64,000 nt of DNA. Source: Hoyosella altamirensis (GTDB taxonomy: Bacteria; Actinomycetota; Actinomycetes; Mycobacteriales; Mycobacteriaceae). Shown here piece after piece: positions 1-8,473 of this stretch; the stretch's first letter is position 1, and each line of letters opens with the position of its first letter. The DNA lies in the NCBI RefSeq assembly GCF_014191505.1, contig NZ_JACHWS010000003.1, positions 1 to 64,000 on the forward strand, read 5' to 3'. The translations under genes were made by a program, and so were the position numbers. The notes beneath the pieces were generated by a model. The model was not told the DNA's origin and did no database searches. It saw nothing but the letters and a program-made list of their open reading frames with translations.

Positions 1-1
1 C

Positions 2-325
2 GTGGTGCTGTGCCTGGCGTGGATGCTGGGTGTGCGTGCCGCGGCGACACTGCTGGTGCCTTTCCTTGTTCTGGTGGTTGGTTTGTTCGCGGCGCTGTAT
101 TTCTTCCGTTCGAACTGGCGGGCCACCCTCGCCGGTAGAGCCCTGCTGTATTCGAAACTTTCGCTGCTGGTGCTCAGCAGCTACGGCGCGACGGTGCTGA
201 TCCTCGATGAGTTCCCGGCTCGTGACTGGGTTCGCTTAACGGTGTATCTGGTGGTCGCTTTGACGCAATTGAATCTGCTTTTGACGTTTATACGTGTTCA
301 GAACGAGAGGGAACGGTCCCGATGA
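2..325 (+). CDS. Phage small membrane protein (possibly 5' truncated)
   Basis: About 107 residues remain, with hydrophobic segments near residues 5-35, 48-68 and 75-97 and a short charged tail ending in ERERSR. This is the layout of a small integral membrane protein. Such genes are common between tail genes in actinophages and are sometimes labelled holin-like, but nothing here proves a lysis role. The first in-frame GTG is at the window edge, so the true start may lie upstream. Its stop overlaps the next ATG (ATGA), implying translational coupling. Confidence 0.55.
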   Translation: MVLCLAWMLGVRAAATLLVPFLVLVVGLFAALYFFRSNWRATLAGRALLYSKLSLLVLSSYGATVLILDEFPARDWVRLTVYLVVALTQLNLLLTFIRVQNERERSR

Positions 326-1437
326 CTAGTGCGCTGGATTTGGGCAAGGTGTTCGGTTTCGATGTGGTGAAGGAGATTCACCCTCGCATCAAGATTTGCC
401 GTATCCCCACCGAGAACGGGTTGCCGCTTGAGCAGGCGTTCATGGTGCTCACCCCGGCTGATGGGGCGCTTGGTTTGCCTGCTGGGGATAAGGGCGATAA
501 GGGTGATCAGGGTGAGCCTGCCCCGGCGTGGAAGCTGGAACCGGATATTCTTCCGGGGCGTTCGTCGCTTCCTGACTGGCTGACGAACGCGCCCGTGGAT
601 CGGGGTAAAGCGTGGTTCGTCAAAGACGGTGATGATTACGAGCTCGCGTATTGGACGGGCACTACCTGGAACTATTACCCGAGCATTGTGATCCCTGGGC
701 CGAAGGGTGACCCGCCGGTCATTGATGGTGTGACCGTTGAGATGCTGGACGCGGAAGCTGAGCCTGTCGGTTCGGTGACTGGTGAGGACGGATCGTACGC
801 GATTCATGTCGGTATTCCGGTGGAGCCGGGACCGCCAGGCCCGCAGGGCTCCACGATCATCAACGCATCATCGTTCACGACCACGCCGGACGAAGGATCG
901 CTGCTGGGGTGGGACGCGGACGCGCAGAAGCTGAAGCCGATCATCCCGACCATCCCGATCGGTCCGATCACGATCCCGCCGAGCGGGTTCACTGGTGCAG
1001 CGATCCCCTCGAACCAATCGAACACACGCGTCACTGTCGCGACCCTGCAGCTCCCCTCGCTGCCGTTTTACTACTTCATCGACACCACCGGCTGGGTGGA
1101 GATCTCGTCAGGCTCCTCGACACGGATCGATGTGGAAGTCCGGCTCGGTGGCGATACCACGGCACAAAAACTCGTCGCGTATGGCGGCGGTGTGCGTGGC
1201 AACAACTGGCAAGCGGTGCGGTTTAGCACAGCGTTTGATGACCCGCTCGATCCGTTGTCGTCTCAGTCGGGGTACAGCGGTGTGATGATCCCACCGAACA
1301 CGTCCGGCCCGTCAACCACGATCCATGTCGTGGCGGCGAAGATTGAAGGCCCAAACCAGTCATGGCAGGTCCGCCCGGATCGTGCGCAGTTAGTTGTGCG
1401 GATCATCCCGGCACCGATCCACCTGTGGGAGACCTGA
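322..1437 (+). CDS. Collagen-like phage minor tail protein
   Basis: 371 residues. Short collagen-type Gly-X-Y tracts are visible near residue 55 (GDKGDKGDQGEP), near 126 (GPKGDP) and near 170 (GPPGPQG), linking otherwise globular stretches. Such tracts in phage proteins commonly trimerise tail fibres or tip proteins. The C-terminal 150 residues are rich in Thr, Ser and Gly and predicted to be beta-rich, fitting a receptor-facing or virion-surface domain. The start ATG overlaps the stop of the upstream membrane protein gene, and the stop overlaps the next start, so all belong to one tail operon. Exact structural role is inferred. Confidence 0.75.
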   Translation: MTSALDLGKVFGFDVVKEIHPRIKICRIPTENGLPLEQAFMVLTPADGALGLPAGDKGDKGDQGEPAPAWKLEPDILPGRSSLPDWLTNAPVDRGKAWFVKDGDDYELAYWTGTTWNYYPSIVIPGPKGDPPVIDGVTVEMLDAEAEPVGSVTGEDGSYAIHVGIPVEPGPPGPQGSTIINASSFTTTPDEGSLLGWDADAQKLKPIIPTIPIGPITIPPSGFTGAAIPSNQSNTRVTVATLQLPSLPFYYFIDTTGWVEISSGSSTRIDVEVRLGGDTTAQKLVAYGGGVRGNNWQAVRFSTAFDDPLDPLSSQSGYSGVMIPPNTSGPSTTIHVVAAKIEGPNQSWQVRPDRAQLVVRIIPAPIHLWET

Positions 1438-1577
1438 TGTATGGGTTCGGGGAGCTAGTCCCCCAGTCGATCCCGGATTCTGACAAGTTGTCGCGGGTGC
1501 AGGAGATCCGGGAACAGATGGCGCAATTACAGGATGAACTGAATCAGTTGTTGCGGGAAGTCAGGGGTGGACGCTGA
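1437..1577 (+). CDS. Small coiled-coil phage protein, 46 aa
   Basis: The ATG at 1437 overlaps the upstream TGA, and the TGA at 1575-1577 overlaps the next ATG. Coupling on both sides supports a real gene. The product is 46 residues; the second half (DKLSRVQEIREQMAQLQDEL and following) has heptad-like spacing of Leu, Ile and Met, suggesting a short coiled coil. A longer reading from 1362 would overlap the previous gene by 76 bases and is less likely. Function is unknown; a tail oligomerisation or chaperone-type accessory is a guess. Confidence 0.6.
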   Translation: MYGFGELVPQSIPDSDKLSRVQEIREQMAQLQDELNQLLREVRGGR

Positions 1578-2962
1578 TGGACCCTCGTCTGCTTGAAGGG
1601 TTCGGTAATTTCGCGCAGCGTCAATACGTTGATGACCAATTGGATTCTAAGCTAGGCAAGTTCGGTGAAACGTTCACGGAGGATCTAGCGCGGAAGGCGG
1701 ACCGGTCGCAGATCCCCGCGCCTCCTCTGTGGCAATCACTGGTGGAGTCGGAGGATGTGTCGTTCCCGCGATTGTTCCTGAACCGCAGAGTGCATAGCGT
1801 CGCGTCATCGACGGGCTTCACGAACTCGGGAAGTAACCACAATCATTCGATCTCATCGACGCAGGCACCGTTCTACACGCCGAACATCAACGAGATCCAT
1901 CTCGCTTTTATCCGTGCCGCGCATGACCGGATCTATGACACGGTCGGTTTGATGGTCGGGAAAGCCCCGTTGCCGGTACGGAACTTGACGATCAGCCTGT
2001 ACCGGATGCTGCCGAACGGTGACCTTGAGCATCTGTTCACCCAATCCAACATGAACCAGTGGATGACCCCAGGGCAAGCCGACCTTCGGCTACCGTTGCC
2101 GGTCGCGCTGGAGGCATACAGAAACGAGATCTTCGCGGTCGGTATCCACCAGTCCGGGTCGGGGAACACGCGCCCGTTGGCGGGGATTCAGATGGAGTCG
2201 TTCGAGGTGTCTCACACGGTGTATCCGCGCGGGCATTCAGCGGTGGCGTTCGTGTCTCCCGGCCAGAACATCAGCCGTTCCCAGTTGGGGTTTCACGATG
2301 TGCAGTGGCTTCCGTGGTGCGCTTTGGGTGAGTCCGGGCAGATCCTTGATTTCTCTACGCAGGCGTACGCGGACAGCTTCAGCCGCTCGAACTCCAAGGA
2401 TCTGGGGATCAATTGGACGACGTTCGGGCCGATTGAGATTCACAATCAGAATGTGCGCCGTGAGTGGGAATCGGGTAACGGAACATCTGGCGCACTGTGG
2501 GTTCAGCCGCTGAATTATGACGACATGGAAGTTGAGTGCACGATCGGGTCGTGGGTGCAGGGTGACGCGCTCACACAGGTCCCATCGTGGCTGGTGCTTC
2601 GCTCGAACTCGGAGTTCACGCAGGGCATGGCGGTGCAGTTCGTGAACGCGAGCTTCCGGTTCGGGCTCGCAAGGATCACAGGCTTCAACACCACGTCGAG
2701 CGCGCTCGCTACTGCGTCGTCGTCCACGTCGTTGCAAACGGGGCAGCAAATCCGGTTCCGCGTCGAGGGCAACCGGTACCGCGTCTACCAGAACAACGTA
2801 CTCAGGATTGACTGGACGGATCCGCAACCGAACTTCGCGAGGGGCCCAGAGAACCGGTTCTGCGGCTTCTACGTGTCCGGAGTGCATCCCGCGTTCGCGA
2901 ACTATGTTCCATCGACTCATATCGGTGCGTGGGCTGCCCGCGACCTCGCCACCACAAGCTAA
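1577..2962 (+). CDS. Phage minor tail protein with C-terminal beta-sandwich-like region
   Basis: 461 residues. The N-terminal 40 residues (AQRQYVDDQLDSKLGKFGETF) resemble a short helical attachment segment as found in tail fibre adaptors. The centre is Thr/Ser/Asn rich. Residues from about 255 to the end, beginning QAYADSFSRSN, look like a jelly-roll or LamG/concanavalin-type domain often used for glycan binding in actinophage tails. The gene begins inside the stop of the small upstream gene. The AAGGAG ribosome site of the following gene overlaps its TAA stop. Family assignment rests on composition and context. Confidence 0.65.
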   Translation: MDPRLLEGFGNFAQRQYVDDQLDSKLGKFGETFTEDLARKADRSQIPAPPLWQSLVESEDVSFPRLFLNRRVHSVASSTGFTNSGSNHNHSISSTQAPFYTPNINEIHLAFIRAAHDRIYDTVGLMVGKAPLPVRNLTISLYRMLPNGDLEHLFTQSNMNQWMTPGQADLRLPLPVALEAYRNEIFAVGIHQSGSGNTRPLAGIQMESFEVSHTVYPRGHSAVAFVSPGQNISRSQLGFHDVQWLPWCALGESGQILDFSTQAYADSFSRSNSKDLGINWTTFGPIEIHNQNVRREWESGNGTSGALWVQPLNYDDMEVECTIGSWVQGDALTQVPSWLVLRSNSEFTQGMAVQFVNASFRFGLARITGFNTTSSALATASSSTSLQTGQQIRFRVEGNRYRVYQNNVLRIDWTDPQPNFARGPENRFCGFYVSGVHPAFANYVPSTHIGAWAARDLATTS

Positions 2963-2971
2963 GGAGCGATT

Positions 2972-5128
2972 GTGCCTGCTGAGAAAGTATTCACGCATTT
3001 CGTGTTTCAGGGCGCGCAACTGAACCCTGACGGTGGTGACGCTGATGATCTGCCGGATAAGGCGTATTGGCGGGGCTGGGTAAGCCTGATCCCGCATGTG
3101 TCGCAGGGCGGGAAAATGGTGCCGATGCATGAAGCGCGGGAAGTGATCCGCGCGGACCTGCCCGGCGGTTGGGAAACCATCAGCCTGGCGCGTGAGTTCC
3201 GCATGTCCCTCGATGAGAACGGTGTCGCTAGGTACCGGGGGGAAGAAGGCATTTGGGTGCCTGCCCCGGGTGAATGGTCACCGGGTCAGGAGTGGGTGTA
3301 TCAGGTCCGGTTCCGCGCGATCACGGTGAATGACGAGCCTGTTCCGGCGCCGCTGCCGTTCTTCGTGAACGCCCCGGTGAACGAGATGGTGGATCTGACG
3401 CAGGTTGGCCGTGTGATCGGCACGACCGGGCCGGGTGGCACAGCGATCGGTCCCCCTGGTCGGGGGATCGCGAGCGTGACCATCAAGAATGGTGCGTTCG
3501 TGTTCACGTTCGATGACGAGAACGCGACGACGAACACTGTGCCTCTGCCGGGGTATGAGGATCTCACCGAGTCTTTGATTGAGGCGCGGGACGCGGCGGA
3601 GGACGCGGCGGCATCGGCTACCGCGAGCGAGGGGAACGCGGCAGCGTCGGCTACGGCTGCGGGTTCGTCGGCGTCTGCGGCTGCTTCGTCGGCTTCTGAG
3701 GCTGAGGCGGCACGTGATGCGGCAGCTTCGTCCGCGTCTGCGGCGGCATCGTCGGAAACGAACACTGCAGCGAGTGAGCAGGCCGCGATAACCGCAGCAT
3801 CGGGTGCGGCGCAGTCGGAGTCGAACGCTGGTTTGTCTGAGAGTAATGCGGCGGCGAGTGAGGGGAACGCGGCTCAGTCCGCGAGTGACGCCGCGGATTC
3901 CGCGACACAAGCTGCGAGTTCGGCTACCGCTGCTTCACAGTCTGCCTCCGAAGCGGCAGGGTCAGCGGACGCCGCGAACACATCATCGCTAGCAGCGTCG
4001 GAGTCTGAGAGTAACGCGGCAACGTCGGAAACGAACGCGGCGCAGTCGGCTTTGGAAGCGTCGGGGTATGCGTCGTCCGCAGGTTCGTCAGCAGCGTTGG
4101 CGTCGGACAGCGCAGGGGCCGCAGCGGCGAGCGAAGCGAACGCGGACGCGAGCGCTACCGCTGCGAGTGAGTCGGAAACGAACGCAGCGGACTCCGCTAC
4201 CGCAGCCGCAACCAGTGAAACGAACGCGGCGCAGTCAGCGTCGGACGCGGCGGACAGCGCGGCGAGTATCGGCACCGCAGTCACCGACGCGCAGGACGCC
4301 GCGACTTTGGCCGGCCAGCATAAGGACGCAGCGGAAACCGCTCGGACTGGTGCGGAAACCGCGCAAGCAGCTGCGGAGCAAGCAGCGCAGGACGCGCAGG
4401 AAGCCGCGAATGTGGGGCCAGCAACGGACACCACAGCGGGTATCGTCCGGCTGCCGGGTAACGCGCCTGGCGTGCTGGGCGGCACCTCCAACAACCCCAC
4501 CGTGACGGGGTGGGATGACAAAGCGGACGCCGATCACGATCACAGTGCAGATGACATTTGGGACGCTACCACCGTTGGTATTGATGTGTTGCGGGCATCG
4601 AACCAGCAGGCTGCCCGGGATGTGATCGGTGCGGGCACCTCGAACTTGCAGCTTGGGTCGAGTGGTTCGACCGCTGCTCCGGGTGATCACACGCACGGGC
4701 CGGGTGAGATCACGGGTGTGACCCCAACGGGTCAATCCCTAATGGAGGCTGCTGATGGTGCGGCGGCTCGGTCGGCGATCGGTGCGGGCACGTCAAGCCT
4801 TGAGCTTGGATCCGGCGCGAACAACGCTGCACCTGGTAATCACACGCACGTCGCCGCGCAAATTGATGACGCGACGACCGTGGGCAAGAACGTTCTTACC
4901 GCGGCGGACATGCAAACCGCACGTGATTCGATCGGTCTCAGCAATGTTGACAACACCAGTGATGCGGAAAAACCGGTGTCGACGGCGGTGGCGTACGAGT
5001 TCAATCAGGTCGCTAACGCTCTTGCGGACAAGGTGGATTCCGGTGATGTGGATGAGATGCAGCTGGTAGCGAACGAGGCAGCGGCTCTCTCTGCTGGTAC
5101 TGGTGTGTTCGCGTTCTGGACGGAGTGA
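2972..5128 (+). CDS. Long phage tail fibre protein with Ala/Ser coiled-coil repeats
   Basis: 718 residues, GTG start 5 bases after a strong AAGGAG (2961-2966). About residues 1-190 form an N-terminal globular domain with a short collagen-like GPPGRG tract. Residues about 200-480 are low-complexity Ala/Ser/Asn/Glu repeats (units such as SESNAAASE) like those of lambda-type side tail fibres, predicted to form a trimeric coiled coil. The C-terminal 230 residues carry three repeated units with DHDH/DHTH/NHTH signatures and an IGLSNVDNTSDAEKP motif, typical of fibre shaft and tip regions. It is probably the main host-recognition fibre. Confidence 0.85.
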   Translation: MPAEKVFTHFVFQGAQLNPDGGDADDLPDKAYWRGWVSLIPHVSQGGKMVPMHEAREVIRADLPGGWETISLAREFRMSLDENGVARYRGEEGIWVPAPGEWSPGQEWVYQVRFRAITVNDEPVPAPLPFFVNAPVNEMVDLTQVGRVIGTTGPGGTAIGPPGRGIASVTIKNGAFVFTFDDENATTNTVPLPGYEDLTESLIEARDAAEDAAASATASEGNAAASATAAGSSASAAASSASEAEAARDAAASSASAAASSETNTAASEQAAITAASGAAQSESNAGLSESNAAASEGNAAQSASDAADSATQAASSATAASQSASEAAGSADAANTSSLAASESESNAATSETNAAQSALEASGYASSAGSSAALASDSAGAAAASEANADASATAASESETNAADSATAAATSETNAAQSASDAADSAASIGTAVTDAQDAATLAGQHKDAAETARTGAETAQAAAEQAAQDAQEAANVGPATDTTAGIVRLPGNAPGVLGGTSNNPTVTGWDDKADADHDHSADDIWDATTVGIDVLRASNQQAARDVIGAGTSNLQLGSSGSTAAPGDHTHGPGEITGVTPTGQSLMEAADGAAARSAIGAGTSSLELGSGANNAAPGNHTHVAAQIDDATTVGKNVLTAADMQTARDSIGLSNVDNTSDAEKPVSTAVAYEFNQVANALADKVDSGDVDEMQLVANEAAALSAGTGVFAFWTE
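3576..4410 (+). repeat. Ala/Ser-rich degenerate coding repeats in tail fibre
   Basis: Roughly 280 codons of imperfect 7-14 residue units built from Ala, Ser, Glu, Asn, Thr and Asp. The repeats are degenerate at the DNA level. They leave long open frames on both strands, which are artefacts of the biased composition. Such regions expand and contract easily by recombination. Confidence 0.8.
4529..4960 (+). repeat. Three DHTH-type fibre repeats
   Basis: Three units of about 50 residues contain the pattern L-x-A-x-x-x-x-A-R-x-x-I-G followed, in the first two, by AGTS-x-L-x-LG and then a His-rich GDHTH or GNHTH turn (near 4681 and 4835, about 154 bases apart). An earlier DHDH is near 4532. His-rich turns of this sort coordinate iron in several phage tail spikes and fibres; metal binding here is inferred. 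Confidence 0.7.
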
Positions 5129-5130
5129 GC

Positions 5131-5628
5131 ATGGGTATCGCGTTCAACGGGCAGAAACTAGCGGGGGCCGCATTCAACGGCGCAAAGGTCGCGGGCATCG
5201 CCCACAACGGGCAAGTGATCTGGACGTCAAGCCAAGCAGTCGCCATGGGCATGGACCTCGCTACGTATCAAACCCCACCTAGCCAGTCACCCCCAGACTG
5301 GACGACACTGACAGACTGGGTGGCATCCGCAGGGTTCCCTGAAACGGTCATCACGAGTGGCGCACTGATGCTCCCCGCTGGCACCTATGACCTCGACCTG
5401 TACCTTCACCTCAACAACCCGGTTGCCAGCACATACAGGGTGCGACTGATTGATAGTGACGACAACCAGCTGGTCTACAGCGAGAGCGGCTCCCACATCT
5501 CGATCATCACGTCCGGGCTCGTGGTTCCGGCTGGTGGCATCCGGTTCCAGGTGTCCAACTCGGCGGGTACAACGTCGCGTCGCGGTATCACGACCAACAC
5601 GTATTGCAGGCTAGTTCCTTCGTCCTGA
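5131..5628 (+). CDS. Phage tail-associated protein with GIAFNGQ-type N-terminal repeats
   Basis: 165 residues from the ATG at 5131. That start is chosen because GGAG (5122-5125) lies 5 bases upstream; a GTG at 5125 would overlap the previous stop. The N-terminus holds three short repeats with the core FNG/HNG (GIAFNGQKLAG, AAFNGAKVAG, IAHNGQVIW), a pattern common in actinophage tail tip genes. The remainder is beta-rich and ends in a probable carbohydrate-binding-like fold (inference). It is the last + strand tail gene and is followed by a hairpin terminator. Confidence 0.65.
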   Translation: MGIAFNGQKLAGAAFNGAKVAGIAHNGQVIWTSSQAVAMGMDLATYQTPPSQSPPDWTTLTDWVASAGFPETVITSGALMLPAGTYDLDLYLHLNNPVASTYRVRLIDSDDNQLVYSESGSHISIITSGLVVPAGGIRFQVSNSAGTTSRRGITTNTYCRLVPSS

Positions 5629-5651
5629 TCGGCATTGAGAGAAACGACCAA

Positions 5652-5684
5652 CTGCCCCTCACCTTTTTACCGGGTGAGGGGCAG
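5652..5684 (+). terminator. Hairpin at end of tail operon
   Basis: A perfect 12-bp inverted repeat, CTGCCCCTCACC / GGTGAGGGGCAG, with a 9-base loop that contains a run of five T. It lies 24 bases after the last tail gene and 20 bases before the stop of the convergent lipoprotein gene. There is no T tract after the stem, so it may act as a bidirectional, actinobacterial-style terminator. Confidence 0.75.
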
Positions 5685-5703
5685 CATTCGTCGTCTCAAG
5701 GGT

Positions 5704-6270
5704 CTAGTAGCCGCGTGAGTGGCAGATCTGTGGATGCACGTAGCCTTCAGCACAGCCCTCAGCGATCTCGCTTTCGCTCAGCCCGTCGGGTGAGTCGGGT
5801 GAGTAGATACGTACCTGGCCAGACGGACCGTGAACTTCAGGCGCAGGCGGGCCCGACTGGTAATTCTCGTTGGGGATCTCAACTCCCGTGTACGGGTTCC
5901 TGCACACCGCACCGTCGCACTCGAAAGTGTTCGCTTCTCGTTCCCCGCGTAGCACTTCGTCGTGTACTGATTGGCAGTAGTCGGAGTAGCCGGTGACGGT
6001 GCCGTCTGACCAGTACGTCACGATCGGTCCGAGACCTGTTTGACAGTCCACGATCACCGGTGGAGGTGCCGCTTCCGGTGCGACCGGTGCGGGCGGGGCT
6101 GGTGGAGCGGGTTCAGGTTCTGGTGTTTCTGTTGGTTCGGTGGTTTCAACGACCGTTGTCACGGTCGGCTCGGTAGTAGTTGGTGCGGGATCACGAACGT
6201 CGTTGTTCCCGCCGCACCCCGCGACCGCGAGAGCAAACACGATTACAGCGAGCGGTTTAAGCCGCTGCAC
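5704..6270 (-). CDS. Prophage-borne lipoprotein, Cys-rich
   Basis: From the GTG at 6270 the product starts MQRLKPLAVIVFALAVAGC, a signal peptide with lipobox LAVAGC. GGAGG lies 9 bases upstream of that GTG; an in-frame ATG at 6288 is the alternative. After the lipidated Cys comes a Thr/Glu/Pro linker of about 50 residues that could span the cell wall. Then follows a compact domain with six Cys, including FECDGAVC. It is a surface lipoprotein encoded on the prophage opposite to the tail genes, so it may be expressed in the lysogen, for example in superinfection exclusion (inference). It overlaps the 3' end of the upstream DUF4234 gene. Confidence 0.7.
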   Translation of the reverse strand: MQRLKPLAVIVFALAVAGCGGNNDVRDPAPTTTEPTVTTVVETTEPTETPEPEPAPPAPPAPVAPEAAPPPVIVDCQTGLGPIVTYWSDGTVTGYSDYCQSVHDEVLRGEREANTFECDGAVCRNPYTGVEIPNENYQSGPPAPEVHGPSGQVRIYSPDSPDGLSESEIAEGCAEGYVHPQICHSRGY

Positions 6271-6649
6271 GAGTAGCAGCCTCCACATTCCTCGCGGACG
6301 TGATCTCAGCAAGCGTGTTGATTCGGCGCTGTACATACCTCGGGGTGGACAGGAACCACAGCCCGGACCATAGCCACGTCATCACTGGTGAGACACGCAC
6401 ACTCGACCCCGCCTGCGAGTGCGCCGCATTCAAGCGTTTCGCTGTCCGCGATAGGGCGATGAGTCCGTAGAACGGGATCAACTGGGACCACCAGCGCGTC
6501 CATGCTGCACGCTCGCTACCAGTGACAGTGGCGAGTTCGGTGTTGATCCGGTCGAACCACACGAGATAATAGATCCCGAACGTGATCATGCACAGCCACC
6601 ACAGGCCCCATGCGCCTTGTTTACGGATCGGGGCAGTTTCAATAGTCAT
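6257..6649 (-). CDS. DUF4234-like membrane protein
   Basis: 130 residues. The N-terminus, KQGAWGLWWLCMITFGIYYLVWF, and the following YxxxxRINTEL match the DUF4234 pattern: a helix, a GIYYLVW turn, and a second helix near FYGLIALSRTAKRLN. A third hydrophobic stretch lies near residues 88-100. Function of the family is unknown. It is the first gene of the two-gene cargo unit transcribed away from the integrase, and its stop lies inside the start region of the lipoprotein gene, suggesting coupled expression. Confidence 0.7.
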   Translation of the reverse strand: MTIETAPIRKQGAWGLWWLCMITFGIYYLVWFDRINTELATVTGSERAAWTRWWSQLIPFYGLIALSRTAKRLNAAHSQAGSSVRVSPVMTWLWSGLWFLSTPRYVQRRINTLAEITSARNVEAATRAAA

Positions 6650-6706
6650 ACGATAGTCCTTACCCGTTCTTGAATGTTCCTGGTAGCCCCAGAACTAGGG
6701 GCACAG

Positions 6707-7600
6707 CTACGCCGCGCAGAGTCCGGGTCCGTCGCTGACATCCCTCAAAACAGCCGTCAATTCCGGTAACCCATCAACCAGGTCCGCTAGACGTTGCGGC
6801 GCTACCCGCGTGTACAACGACGTCATTTCAAGCGTCCTATGCCCCAGCATCTCCTGCACCAGACGTAAATCACCAGACATCTCCATAGCCCGAGTGCCAG
6901 CCCAATGCCGCAACGAATGCAACGTCGACGACGCCCCCGACTTATGCAGATGGTCGTTACACAACTGGCTCACATGCTGCGCAGTGACCGGGCCGGTGCC
7001 GCGTTCCCGCTGCCAGCACGGCCCGCTGTCCGCCATTAACGGTTCAATCACTTCCCAGATCTGCTGAGCAATCGGCAACATCCGCTCATCACCGCCCTTA
7101 GTGATACGCAGGTGCACGAACACGCGACCGTGGTGCCGAACGAAATCCTCCCGCCGAAGGTTAGCGATCTCCACGGCACGTAAACCGGGCCAGCACGCAA
7201 GCAGCAGCCACGGTAAGACACGCACCGGCGCGGTTCTGATCGCTGCCTGTAACTCCGGTGTCGGTATCGGTCGGGGGATACCCCGATTCGCTTGCGGTGT
7301 CACCAGCAGCGCAGCGGGGTTGTCCTCCCGATACCCTTTCTGGTGAATCCACTTGTAATACGGCCTGATCACGCTGGTTGAGTACCGGATGTTGCTCGGT
7401 TTCAGTGTGTCCTGCCAGTCTTCGAGTTCGTCAGTGCTGGCGTCAACGGGGTCACGTTTGAGGTGCTCGCTGAGGTAGTGCATGTACATGCGGCGCGCTT
7501 TGATGGTGTGTTTCGCGCGGCCCGCGCGTTTCATCCACCTGCAATGCTCATCGAGATACGACACGGCGTGTCCGTATTGTGCTCCTGGGATTAGTGACAC
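6707..7600 (-). CDS. int: Tyrosine-type phage integrase
   Basis: 297 residues from the GTG at 7600, which has an AAGGAG-type ribosome site 8 bases upstream; an in-frame start at 7678 lacks such support. Residues about 10-100 form the SAM-like core-binding domain (HCRWMKRAGRAKHTIKARR). The catalytic domain shows R141 (GLRAVEI), K168, H228-x-x-R231 (HSLRH), H254 (LGHRTLEMT) and nucleophile Y263 (SLYTRV). All residues of the R-K-H-R-H-Y set are present, so the enzyme should be active. It would integrate and, with a directionality factor not seen here, excise the prophage. The short N-terminus suggests a XerC/D-like recombinase without an arm-binding domain. Confidence 0.9.
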   Translation of the reverse strand: MSLIPGAQYGHAVSYLDEHCRWMKRAGRAKHTIKARRMYMHYLSEHLKRDPVDASTDELEDWQDTLKPSNIRYSTSVIRPYYKWIHQKGYREDNPAALLVTPQANRGIPRPIPTPELQAAIRTAPVRVLPWLLLACWPGLRAVEIANLRREDFVRHHGRVFVHLRITKGGDERMLPIAQQIWEVIEPLMADSGPCWQRERGTGPVTAQHVSQLCNDHLHKSGASSTLHSLRHWAGTRAMEMSGDLRLVQEMLGHRTLEMTSLYTRVAPQRLADLVDGLPELTAVLRDVSDGPGLCAA

Positions 7601-7772
7601 GATGATGGCTCCTTCCCTGTAGGGAAGTTGATCATCACGTGCGTGTCGCGGGCATGTCCCAGGTTTGACTATTTCCACTATGCGGCAGTGGGGAATTGGA
7701 TAAGCTGGCCTGGTTGACCAGTGTTATCGCGCCTACTCGATCAGCCTGCGGCTGGTTCCTGCAGACAGCTGA

Positions 7773-8468
7773 TCAAGGCAATGCTTGGATGAGGCTCGCG
7801 GCGTCCACGCGCGGACCGGTAAAGAACGGAATCTCTTCGCGAACGTGGAGCCTCGCCTCCGTCGCACGGAGATCCCGCATCAGGTCGACAATGCGATGCA
7901 GTTCCGGAGCTTCGAAGGCGAGAATCCACTCATAGTCTCCGAGCGCGAACGAGCTGACGGTGTTCGCACGGACGTCAGGGTAACCGCGCGCAGCTTTGCC
8001 GTGGTCTGCGAGCATCTTGCGCCGCTCGTCGTCCGGGAGCAGATACCACTCATACGAGCGAACGAAGGGATAGACGCAGATGTATGCGCCCGGATCCTCC
8101 CCCGCGAGGAACGCAGGGATGTGGCTCTTGTTGAATTCTGCGGGCCGGTGCAAAGCCACTGAACTCCACACCGGCGCACTCACACGCCCCAATGTCGTAG
8201 TGCGCCGAAAATCTTGGTAAGCGGCCTGAAGATCCTCGACCTGTTCGGCGTGCGTCCAGATCATGAAGTCCGCGTCTGCCCGCAGTCCGGAAACGTCATA
8301 GACGCCGCGCACGACGATGCCGCGTTCTTCGAGCGACGCGACGAACGCATCGAACTCCTTGATCGCCGCGTCCCGCTCGTCACCGAGAATTCCCGGTTCA
8401 ACCTGGAACACCGAGAACATGAGGTAGCGGATCGTATCGTTGAGTGCCTTGTAATCAAGCCGTGCCAT
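7773..8468 (-). CDS. hemQ: Coproheme decarboxylase (chlorite dismutase-like)
   Basis: 231 residues from the ATG at 8468. It belongs to the chlorite dismutase fold family, HemQ branch: it oxidatively decarboxylates Fe-coproporphyrin III to heme b, the last step of the Gram-positive pathway. Family features visible are YLMFSVFQ near the N-terminus, [11 protein letters not shown], and the conserved block [17 protein letters not shown] with the catalytic-region Tyr. The start lies 5 bases after the hemG stop, so it is co-transcribed with hemE and hemG. The prophage integrase lies just beyond its 3' end. Confidence 0.92.
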   Translation of the reverse strand: MARLDYKALNDTIRYLMFSVFQVEPGILGDERDAAIKEFDAFVASLEERGIVVRGVYDVSGLRADADFMIWTHAEQVEDLQAAYQDFRRTTTLGRVSAPVWSSVALHRPAEFNKSHIPAFLAGEDPGAYICVYPFVRSYEWYLLPDDERRKMLADHGKAARGYPDVRANTVSSFALGDYEWILAFEAPELHRIVDLMRDLRATEARLHVREEIPFFTGPRVDAASLIQALP

Positions 8469-8473
8469 GGCCC

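Larger units (their letters stand above)
1..7700. mobile_element. Right part of an integrated prophage (left end outside the window)
   Basis: Five tightly packed + strand genes (overlapping or nearly overlapping) encode tail-type proteins with collagen-like, Ala/Ser coiled-coil and DHTH fibre repeats. They are followed by - strand cargo genes and a tyrosine recombinase, which is the usual arrangement at a prophage end. The host gene hemQ starts the conserved chromosomal order directly after the integrase. No tRNA is seen at the junction, so the attachment site is unresolved; the right border is placed between 7600 and 7773 by inference. Capsid, portal and lysis genes would lie to the left. 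Confidence 0.85.

Noticed and set aside
2237-3130. 297-codon - strand open frame in the tail region
   Set aside because: Overlaps two + strand genes with ribosome sites and coupling; Arg/His-rich composition typical of antisense shadow.
3874-4521. Long - strand open frame (215 codons, Ala/Ser-rich) opposite the tail fibre
   Set aside because: Produced by the codon bias of the Ala/Ser repeats; no ribosome site, no family features, fully antisense to a clear fibre gene.
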